Below, piece by piece: positions 1 to 5,546 of a stretch of 6,404 nt of DNA. The notes under the pieces were generated by a model. That model was not told where the DNA came from and did no database searches. It saw only the letters and a list, made by a program, of their open reading frames with translations. The translations under genes and the position numbers were made by a program. This DNA is from Desulfobacula sp. GTDB lineage: Bacteria > Desulfobacterota > Desulfobacteria > Desulfobacterales > Desulfobacteraceae. Position 1 is the first letter of the stretch; each line of letters opens with the position of its first letter. Location of the stretch: the NCBI GenBank assembly GCA_027858355.1, contig JAQICW010000448.1, positions 1 to 6,404 on the forward strand, read 5' to 3'.

Positions 1-597
1 GAATTAGATGGTGCAACTGTTTGTGTTCTTCCCGGAACAACCACAGAATTGAATGTTGCTGATTATTTCAGGACAAATGGGATGAAAATGAATCCGGTTG
101 TTATTGAAAACACAGCCGAACTTTCCAAGGCCTTTTTTGCCGGCAGATGCGATACTCTAACATCAGATGCGTCCCAGCTTGCAGGAACCCGCGCAGTAGC
201 GCCAAACCCTGCTGATTACATGATTCTTCCTGAAATAATTTCAAAGGAACCTCTGGCTCCTGCTGTAAGGCATGGAGATAACCAGTGGAAAGATATTGTT
301 AATTATTCTGTACTGGCTACAATAAATGCTGAAGAACTTGGTATTAACTCTAAAAATGTTGATGAAATGCTGAAAAGTAATGACCCGAAAATACAAAGAT
401 TCTTAGGCGTTACAGGAGGAAATGGAAAAGCACTGGGTCTTGATGAAAAATTCGCTTACAATATCATCAAAATGGTGGGTAATTACGGCGAAATTTTTGA
501 AAGAAACGTTGGTGTTAATACTCAGCTTGGTATTGAAAGAGGTCTGAATGCACTTTGGACAGATGGTGGATTATTGTATTCTCCTCCATTCAAATAA
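1..597 (+). CDS. aapJ: Amino-acid ABC transporter substrate-binding protein, AapJ/BztA type (5' end missing)
   Basis: This is the periplasmic binding protein of a polar amino-acid ABC importer, which would capture L-amino acids (general, or Glu/Gln/Asp/Asn in Bzt relatives) and hand them to the membrane pair encoded next. The reading frame is open from base 1, so 198 C-terminal residues of an expected roughly 340 are visible; a TTG at 49 is an internal Leu codon, not the start. Seen: an ELDGATVCV-PGTTTELN block at the left edge, FAGRCDTLTSDASQLAGTR around visible residues 46-63, and the C-terminal signature LWTDGGLLYSPPFK. Cys8 and Cys50 (visible numbering) sit where AapJ-type proteins usually carry a cysteine pair, probably a disulfide. 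The signal peptide and N-terminal lobe are outside the window. It is the first visible gene of the operon, 76 bases before the permease gene. Family assignment is firm; the exact substrate cannot be read from sequence. Confidence 0.9.
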   Translation, partial: ELDGATVCVLPGTTTELNVADYFRTNGMKMNPVVIENTAELSKAFFAGRCDTLTSDASQLAGTRAVAPNPADYMILPEIISKEPLAPAVRHGDNQWKDIVNYSVLATINAEELGINSKNVDEMLKSNDPKIQRFLGVTGGNGKALGLDEKFAYNIIKMVGNYGEIFERNVGVNTQLGIERGLNALWTDGGLLYSPPFK

Positions 598-617
598 ACC
601 ATAGCCTTTGTATTTAA

Positions 618-645
618 TTATGGTGCAATGGAAAGTGCACCATAA
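618..645 (+). promoter_or_regulatory. Intercistronic hairpin between binding-protein and permease genes
   Basis: A perfect 10-bp inverted repeat, TTATGGTGCA (618-627) and TGCACCATAA (636-645), encloses an 8-base loop. It begins 20 bases after the aapJ-like stop codon and ends 28 bases before the aapQ-like start. Only four of ten pairs are G-C, and the following T tract is short (TTTTCTT, 647-653). It is therefore more likely an mRNA 3'-end stabiliser or partial terminator than a full stop. Such hairpins downstream of binding-protein genes are a known way to make more binding protein than permease; that role is inferred here. Confidence 0.6.
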
Positions 646-673
646 ATTTTCTTGATAATATTTAGAAAATATA

Positions 674-1858
674 ATGAATAAAGCTATTAAAAATAAAAAT
701 TCTAAAACCATCTCCTTCTGGTATGATCCTGATAAACGGTCACTAATTTATCAGATTGGAGCGGCTTTTTTATTTGCTTTTGTCGCATGGTACCTGGTTT
801 CCAACACGATGGCCAATCTGGAAAGGCAATCAATTGCAACAGGATTTGGATTCTTAAATAAGGAAGCTGCTTTTGAAATCGGAGAGTCTTTAATTGAGTA
901 TTCAGCTGCTGACAGATATGCCAGAGCCCTTTATGTAGGCTTTTTAAATACCCTGTTGGTATCCTTTATTGGCGTCATCCTGACCGTTATTCTCGGAACA
1001 TTTCTTGGGATAGCAAGATTATCAAAAAACTGGCTGATTAATAAATGTGCGGCAGGGTATATTGAACTATTTCAGGATATTCCGGTTTTATTGCAACTTT
1101 TTTTCTGGTATGCTTTGTTCTATGAAATGCTGCCTTCTCCAAGAGCTGCTTTAAGTCCATTCAAAGGTTTGTTTTTATGTAACAGAGGATTAATCTTTGG
1201 AATTCCACAAGCACATCCTGTTTATAAATATATGGCAATTGCTGTAATAATTGCAGTTATTATAATTTTTTTCCTGAAAAAATGGGCTAAAAAAAGACAG
1301 GATTTAACAGGTAAGACTTTCCCTGTTATTATTACTTCCATAATTTTATTAATTGGATTTCCTTTTGTGTGCTGGTTAATTGGCGGGGCTCCGACGGATA
1401 TGAGTGTTCCCGAATTAAAAGGATTTAACTTTAAGGGCGGATTATCCATTAGTCCTGAATTTGCAGCTCTTCTTTTAGGACTTGTTTTATATACAGCCGC
1501 TTTTGTTGCGGAAGTTGTGAGGGCCGGAATCCAGTCCGTGTCTAAAGGTCAGACAGAAGCTGCAATGGCAATCGGTTTAAAATCAGGACAGGTTTTAAAT
1601 CTAATAATTCTGCCCCAGGCATTAAGGGTTATTATTCCTCCCTTAACAAGCCAGATGCTCAATCTGACAAAAAACAGTTCTCTTGCAGTAGCTATTGGAT
1701 ATCCAGATTTTGTTTCTGTTGCAGGGACTGCGATTAATCAGACAGGCCAGGCAATTGAGGGCGTTCTGTTAATCATGATTGTATATCTTATATTCAGCTT
1801 ATCAACCTCAGCTTTTATGAATTTTTATAATAAAAAAATGGCAATAGTTGAAAGGTGA
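674..1858 (+). CDS. aapQ: Amino-acid ABC transporter permease, AapQ/BztB type
   Basis: This is an inner-membrane permease of a polar amino-acid ABC importer, 394 residues, close to the usual AapQ length of about 400. Hydrophobic segments are visible at about 27-46, 87-113, 184-201, 217-237, 262-283 and 361-381, with a further amphipathic or membrane stretch at 129-150 (YIELFQDIPVLLQLFFWY). The ATPase-docking EAA loop is intact: EAA at 295-297, Gly301, Ile311 and Leu313-Pro314. The long insert between the first core helices and the EAA region (roughly 150-260) is typical of this subfamily and separates it from the short HisQ/GlnP permeases. It should pair with the AapM-like protein encoded 20 bases downstream. 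The ATG at 674 gives the full N-terminal cytoplasmic segment, but no good Shine-Dalgarno precedes it (upstream bases are A/T-rich), so translation may be weak. Family is clear; substrate range is inferred. Confidence 0.92.
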   Translation: MNKAIKNKNSKTISFWYDPDKRSLIYQIGAAFLFAFVAWYLVSNTMANLERQSIATGFGFLNKEAAFEIGESLIEYSAADRYARALYVGFLNTLLVSFIGVILTVILGTFLGIARLSKNWLINKCAAGYIELFQDIPVLLQLFFWYALFYEMLPSPRAALSPFKGLFLCNRGLIFGIPQAHPVYKYMAIAVIIAVIIIFFLKKWAKKRQDLTGKTFPVIITSIILLIGFPFVCWLIGGAPTDMSVPELKGFNFKGGLSISPEFAALLLGLVLYTAAFVAEVVRAGIQSVSKGQTEAAMAIGLKSGQVLNLIILPQALRVIIPPLTSQMLNLTKNSSLAVAIGYPDFVSVAGTAINQTGQAIEGVLLIMIVYLIFSLSTSAFMNFYNKKMAIVER

Positions 1859-1878
1859 TGATTGTAAAATAGGTTTAT

Positions 1879-2973
1879 ATGGAATTACACGCGGAAAATG
1901 AAAATAAGGTAATAATTAAACCTCCAATAACAAGTATTGGCATTATAGGATGGATGAGAGAAAATTTATTTTCCAGTCCTTTTAATACAATACTGACTAT
2001 TATTATTGTCACTATCTTATGGTTTTCTGTTATTCCTTTTATACAATGGGCTTTAATAGACAGTTCCTGGCTTCCGGATGCAAACTGCAGGGGGACAGGC
2101 GGTGCATGCTGGTCAATCATTTCAAGTAATTATAAAATTATTCTTTTTGGATTTTATCCCCAGGATATCTTATGGCGCCCCATAACAGCAATTGTCATGC
2201 TGGTATCATTGCTTTTTATAAGTAGAAATAGAAACTTTTGGAATAAATTTCTTGGATATTCCTGGCTGATTTCATTAGTGATTATGGGTCTATTATTAAA
2301 AGGTGGGATTTTGGGCCTTGCGCCTGTTGATATTGAAAAATGGGGCGGCCTAATCCTTACATTGCTTTTGTCTGTTTTTGGTTTAACAGCAGCTTATCCT
2401 CTTGGTATTATTCTGGCGCTGGGGCGACAATCAGAAATGCCGGTTATTAAAACCTTCTCTGTTTTTTATATCGAACTGATACGTGGTGTTCCTTTAATCA
2501 GTTTATTATTCATGTCTTCTGTAGTTTTTCCATTATTCCTGCCTGAAGGGGTCTCAATAAATGGAATTTTGAGAGCCCAGGTTGCCATTATCCTGTTTAC
2601 AGCAGCATATATTGCAGAGGTTGTTCGAGGCGGATTACAGGGAATGAATAAAGGTCAGTTTGAAGCTGCTGATTCCATTGGCTTAAATTATATACAGACC
2701 ATGAGACTGATTGTTCTACCCCAGGCATTAAAAATTGTTATTCCCCCGTCTGTCAGCGTTTTAATTTCTGCCTTTAAAGATACATCACTTGTTGTTATAA
2801 TCGGATTATATGATTTATTAAAAACAACACAGACCACATTGTCAGAACCAAAATGGATGGGATTTTCAGCAGAAGCGTATATATTTATAGCACTAATTTA
2901 TTTTGTATGCTGCTTTTTTATGTCTACCTACAGCAGAAAGCTGGAAGATGAACTTAATACGGATTTAGAATAA
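1879..2973 (+). CDS. aapM: Amino-acid ABC transporter permease, AapM/BztC type
   Basis: This is the second inner-membrane permease of the importer, 364 residues, paralogous to the preceding protein. Hydrophobic segments lie near 36-60, 100-114, 127-145, 156-181, 198-222, 233-249 and 333-349. The EAA loop is complete: EAA at 262-264, Gly268, Ile278 and Leu280-Pro281, in the same spacing as the upstream permease. Tyr197-Pro205 (YIELIRGVP) is the equivalent of the YIELFQDIP block in the partner. A loop after the first helix contains CRGTGGACW (70-78), which resembles the GACW segment of AapM proteins. AGG at 1871-1873 gives a modest ribosome-binding site five bases before the ATG. The gene is 20 bases after its partner and 36 bases before the ATPase gene, so one transcript is likely. 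QM heterodimerisation is known for the family, not shown here. Confidence 0.92.
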   Translation: MELHAENENKVIIKPPITSIGIIGWMRENLFSSPFNTILTIIIVTILWFSVIPFIQWALIDSSWLPDANCRGTGGACWSIISSNYKIILFGFYPQDILWRPITAIVMLVSLLFISRNRNFWNKFLGYSWLISLVIMGLLLKGGILGLAPVDIEKWGGLILTLLLSVFGLTAAYPLGIILALGRQSEMPVIKTFSVFYIELIRGVPLISLLFMSSVVFPLFLPEGVSINGILRAQVAIILFTAAYIAEVVRGGLQGMNKGQFEAADSIGLNYIQTMRLIVLPQALKIVIPPSVSVLISAFKDTSLVVIIGLYDLLKTTQTTLSEPKWMGFSAEAYIFIALIYFVCCFFMSTYSRKLEDELNTDLE

Positions 2974-3009
2974 TTATTACTATCAACTTTATTTATAAAG
3001 CGAATATTT

Positions 3010-3783
3010 ATGAACAAAGAAACGAGTAAAAAAGTCGACATTTCAAGTGAAGACATAGTAATCCAAATTGTCAATATGCATAAATGGTTTGGTGATTTTC
3101 ATGTTTTAAAAAATATTAATCTTAATATTAAAAAAAGAGAGCGCATTGTTGTCTGCGGTCCGTCCGGGTCTGGGAAATCAACACTTATAAGATGTATAAA
3201 CCGGCTTGAGGAGCACCAGAAAGGACAAATAATTGTTGATGGTATTGAGCTCACCAAGGACCTTAAAAACATTGAAAAAGTCAGATCTGAAGTTGGAATG
3301 GTTTTTCAACATTTCAATCTGTTTCCCCACCTTACTATTGTTGAGAATTTAACCATAGGACCTATATGGGTGAGAAAAACACCCAAAAAAAAAGCTGAAG
3401 AAATAGCAATGTATTATCTTGAGAAAGTTCAGATTGCAGAACAGGCAGCAAAATTTCCAGGACAATTATCAGGAGGCCAGCAGCAGAGAGTGGCAATTGC
3501 CCGAAGCCTTTGCATGAAACCCAATATAATGCTTTTTGATGAAGTGACTTCAGCCCTTGATCCTGAAATGGTAAAAGAGGTGCTTGATGTTATGATAAGC
3601 CTGGCACAGGATGGAATGACCATGGTTGTTGTAACCCATGAAATGGGTTTTGCAAAAAGTGTTGCCCACAGGGTTCTTTTTATGGATGAAGGAGAAATTA
3701 TTGAAGAAAACGCACCTGATGAGTTTTTCAATAACCCTCAAAATGACAGAACCAAAATGTTTCTGAGCCAGATTCTTTATTAA
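3010..3783 (+). CDS. aapP: Amino-acid ABC transporter ATP-binding protein, AapP/GlnQ type
   Basis: This is the cytoplasmic ATPase of the importer, 257 residues, the standard length. All nucleotide-binding motifs are present: Walker [10 protein letters not shown] (50-58), Q-loop Gln100 in [10 protein letters not shown], signature LSGGQQQR (153-160), Walker B IMLFDE (173-178), D-loop SALD (181-184) and switch His210 in VVTHEMGFA. Val179 ([10 protein letters not shown]) replaces the commoner Pro after the catalytic Glu178, a change also common in polar amino-acid ATPases. The first ~15 residues are a polar extension before the ABC core. The protein should act as a homodimer docking on the EAA loops of the two upstream permeases. 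It is the last gene of the operon: a strong hairpin terminator follows 37 bases after the stop. No strong Shine-Dalgarno precedes the ATG, but the start matches family length. Confidence 0.95.
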   Translation: MNKETSKKVDISSEDIVIQIVNMHKWFGDFHVLKNINLNIKKRERIVVCGPSGSGKSTLIRCINRLEEHQKGQIIVDGIELTKDLKNIEKVRSEVGMVFQHFNLFPHLTIVENLTIGPIWVRKTPKKKAEEIAMYYLEKVQIAEQAAKFPGQLSGGQQQRVAIARSLCMKPNIMLFDEVTSALDPEMVKEVLDVMISLAQDGMTMVVVTHEMGFAKSVAHRVLFMDEGEIIEENAPDEFFNNPQNDRTKMFLSQILY

Positions 3784-3820
3784 TATTATTTTATTTTTTA
3801 CTGATTTGATTCATATATTG

Positions 3821-3856
3821 AAAAGCGGAATTTTAAACAGATTCCGCTTTTTTGTT
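3821..3856 (+). terminator. Intrinsic terminator of the amino-acid transporter operon
   Basis: A perfect 11-bp stem, AAAAGCGGAAT (3821-3831) against ATTCCGCTTTT (3841-3851), has a 9-base loop and runs into a T-rich tract (TTTTTTGTTTTT from 3848). The A-run on the left arm makes it partly able to work on the opposite strand as well. It lies 37 bases after the aapP-like stop and separates the transporter operon from the macrodomain/argC group. Confidence 0.9.
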
Positions 3857-3857
3857 T

Positions 3858-3886
3858 TTGTGTAACTTTGTTTTAAGGAATATTTT
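3858..3886 (+). promoter_or_regulatory. Candidate sigma70-type promoter for the macrodomain-argC unit
   Basis: TTGTGT (3858-3863) and TATTTT (3881-3886) are spaced by exactly 17 bases directly after the transporter terminator. A start near 3893 would leave a leader of about 30 bases containing the GGGAG ribosome-binding site. Both hexamers deviate from consensus (four of six each) and the background is AT-rich, so this is a weak positional call supported mainly by the need for a new start after the terminator. Confidence 0.3.
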
Positions 3887-3908
3887 GTCACAATTAAGTT
3901 ATTTTAAT

Positions 3909-3913
3909 GGGAG
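3909..3913 (+). promoter_or_regulatory. Ribosome-binding site that sets the macrodomain start
   Basis: GGGAG lies nine bases before the ATG at 3923. An out-of-frame ATG at 3915 is too close to be used, and the in-frame second ATG at 3926 is three bases further away, so 3923 is preferred. The choice changes the protein by only one residue. Confidence 0.6.
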
Positions 3914-3922
3914 AATGATTCA

Positions 3923-4432
3923 ATGATGCGCATTTTAAAAGGCGATTTGATTGAATTTACCATGGCCGGACGATTTGATGTCATTATCCATGGTTGCAAC
4001 TGCTTTTGCACCATGGGAGCCGGTATCGCAAAATTAATCAGAGATAAATTTCCCGAGGCATATCAAGCTGATTTAAAAACCCCAATTGGAGATAAAAACA
4101 AACTGGGGACATATTCTATGGCAGAGATTAAAAGGAATGACAAGACCTTTACTATTGTTAATGGATACACCCAATATGAGTTTTCAGGCCATGGACCTTT
4201 GGTTGAGTATGGGGCAATCCAAAATCTTTTTACCAGGATAAAAAAAGATTTTTCACATCAAAAGATCGGTTATCCAAAAATCGGTGCAGGACTTGCAAAA
4301 GGTAACTGGGAAGTGATATCTGATATTATTAACAAAGAATTGCAAGGAGAGGACCATACTTTAGTAGCGTATGTTAATATTGGAACCCAACGCAGTAATC
4401 GGAAAAATTGGCGGTTTTCTGTCGACCACTAA
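3923..4432 (+). CDS. Stand-alone macro-domain protein (ADP-ribose binding; Appr-1''-p phosphatase/Poa1-TARG1-like)
   Basis: This is a 169-residue single-domain cytoplasmic protein. The fold is recognised from an N-terminal KGDLIEF strand (6-12), a buried DVIIHGCN strand and ligand loop (19-26), the phosphate/ribose loop MGAGIA (31-36) followed by a helix IRDKFPEAYQAD, the VNGYTQYEFSGHGP segment (79-92), and the second ligand loop PKIGAGLAKGNWE (118-130). Family members bind ADP-ribose or derivatives, and may hydrolyse ADP-ribose-1''-phosphate, O-acetyl-ADP-ribose or ADP-ribosyl adducts. The small, phage-like Poa1/TARG1 branch is the best match by eye. Odd points: Cys25, Cys27 and Cys29 form a CxCxC loop, and Ala125/Asn128 occupy the loop where related enzymes often carry an acidic residue, so catalysis is uncertain. 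No DarT, sirtuin or other ADP-ribosylation partner is visible. argC starts 15 bases downstream, probably on the same transcript. The fold is sure; the activity is not. Confidence 0.85.
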   Translation: MMRILKGDLIEFTMAGRFDVIIHGCNCFCTMGAGIAKLIRDKFPEAYQADLKTPIGDKNKLGTYSMAEIKRNDKTFTIVNGYTQYEFSGHGPLVEYGAIQNLFTRIKKDFSHQKIGYPKIGAGLAKGNWEVISDIINKELQGEDHTLVAYVNIGTQRSNRKNWRFSVDH

Positions 4433-4447
4433 ATAATAAGGAAGCAT

Positions 4448-5497
4448 ATGATTAACGTAGGCATAGCAGGAGCCTCAGGATATACGGGCGTTGAACTTGT
4501 CAAACTGATCTCCAATCATCCAGAAACCAAATTGTGTGCTGTTACTTCAAACAGCTATAAAGGCAGTTCATTGACAGATATTTTTCCGTCAAGGAGAGGG
4601 TTTGGGAGAGGGTTTGAAAATCTGATTTGTGAAGACCTGGATATTCAATCACTTTCCCGAAAAATTGACGTTATGTTTTTAGCATTACCACACAAAATAT
4701 CAATGCAGCATGTACCATCACTGCTGGACCATAAGATAAAAGTTATTGATCTGTCGGCTGACTTCAGGTTTACTAATGCTGCAGCATATGAATCCGCCTA
4801 CCAGGAACATACATCAAAACACCTTTTAAAAGAAAGTGTCTATGGCTTAAGCGAAATATACCGGGACCAGATTAAGGCATCAAACCTTGTGGGTAACCCT
4901 GGTTGTTATCCAACAAGCATTCTATTACCACTGCTTCCCCTTTTAAAAGAGGGGTTGATCCTGCCCCATGGCATTATTGCAGATTCAAAATCCGGTGTAA
5001 GCGGTGCAGGACGTACCTTATCGATTACAACTCATTTTTGCGAAGCCAATGAATCCTTTACTGCCTATAAAATTGGAAATCACAGGCATACTCCGGAAAT
5101 AAATGAAATCTTAAGTATTCATTCCAAGCAAAAAGTGGCCATCACCTTTGTGCCACACCTGCTTCCCTTAACAAGGGGAATGTTATCAACAATTTATGCT
5201 CAAGCAATGGATAGTGTAACTGAAGATAAAATAAGAAAAACCTTAGATTCCTATTATAACAATGAACCTTTTGTAAAAATACTTGATAAAAACATGTATC
5301 CGGCAATTTCCCATGTCAAAGGAACAAACTGCTGCGATATTGGATTTCATTTTGATGAACGAACAAAAAAAATTATTATTATTTCCGCCATTGACAACCT
5401 CTTAAAAGGTGCAGCAGGCCAGGCTGTTCAAAATATGAACATCCTGTTTGGTTTAGACGAGCAAACAGGATTGAATTCTTTTCAAGGACCTTTATAA
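4448..5497 (+). CDS. argC: N-acetyl-gamma-glutamyl-phosphate reductase
   Basis: This cytoplasmic enzyme reduces N-acetyl-glutamyl-5-phosphate to N-acetyl-glutamate semialdehyde with NADPH, the third step of arginine synthesis. It is 349 residues, the normal bacterial length. Seen: the dinucleotide-binding loop GASGYTG (8-14), FLALPH (77-82), DLSADFR (101-107), catalytic Cys153 within GNPGCYPTS (149-157), KSGVSGAGR (181-189), the HRHTPEI block (212-218) with the expected active-site histidine, FVPHLLPLTRGM (234-245), and the C-terminal IDNLLKGAAGQAVQNMN (315-331). The start is supported by a strong AAGGAAG (4438-4444) just before the ATG. An in-frame 12-bp tandem repeat adds a four-residue RGFG unit near residues 50-57, outside the catalytic motifs. 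Two in-frame stops (TAA, TGA) end the gene. No other arg gene is in view. The enzyme should be active. Confidence 0.97.
   Translation: MINVGIAGASGYTGVELVKLISNHPETKLCAVTSNSYKGSSLTDIFPSRRGFGRGFENLICEDLDIQSLSRKIDVMFLALPHKISMQHVPSLLDHKIKVIDLSADFRFTNAAAYESAYQEHTSKHLLKESVYGLSEIYRDQIKASNLVGNPGCYPTSILLPLLPLLKEGLILPHGIIADSKSGVSGAGRTLSITTHFCEANESFTAYKIGNHRHTPEINEILSIHSKQKVAITFVPHLLPLTRGMLSTIYAQAMDSVTEDKIRKTLDSYYNNEPFVKILDKNMYPAISHVKGTNCCDIGFHFDERTKKIIIISAIDNLLKGAAGQAVQNMNILFGLDEQTGLNSFQGPL
4593..4616 (+). repeat. Perfect 12-bp tandem duplication inside argC
   Basis: GGAGAGGGTTTG occurs twice back to back (4593-4604 and 4605-4616) with no mismatch. It keeps frame and yields RGFG followed by RGFE (residues 50-57). 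The identity at third codon positions suggests a recent slippage duplication. Confidence 0.9.
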
Positions 5498-5546
5498 TGA
5501 ATATTGTACTTGACATATAATAAATATCTAAATAAGAAGAATATTA

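Noticed and set aside
49..51. TTG as a possible start of the first gene
   Set aside because: The frame is open and matches the binding-protein family back to base 1, so this is an internal Leu codon of a gene truncated by the window edge.
1222..1449. Open frame on the minus strand inside the first permease gene
   Set aside because: It lies entirely within a well-supported gene, shows no domain and reflects antisense of hydrophobic codons. The same applies to minus-strand frames at 1875-2120, 3429-3731, 3550-3741 and 5876-6145.
674..2973. The two permeases as a recent tandem gene duplication
   Set aside because: Apart from the EAA loop and nearby core motifs, the two proteins are strongly diverged, and such Q/M pairs are ancient in this transporter family.
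2987..3000. Inverted repeat CTTTAT-TT-ATAAAG between the second permease and ATPase genes
   Set aside because: It is short, almost entirely A/T and has a 2-base centre. It is expected by chance in this composition and has no T tract, so it is not a credible terminator or hairpin.
3923..4432. Macrodomain as DarG antitoxin of a DarTG toxin-antitoxin system
   Set aside because: No DarT-like gene lies on either side (an ABC ATPase gene upstream, argC downstream). The protein also lacks the C-terminal extension of DarG.
5510..5521. TTGACATATAAT: a perfect -35 hexamer and a perfect -10 hexamer between argC and the M23 gene
   Set aside because: The two hexamers abut with no spacer, so they cannot act together as a sigma70 promoter. 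The TTGACA has only a poor -10 (TAAGAA at 5533-5538) 17 bases on, overlapping the ribosome-binding site, and TATAAT has no good -35 or extended TGn upstream. A promoter from TATAAT alone remains possible but unsupported.
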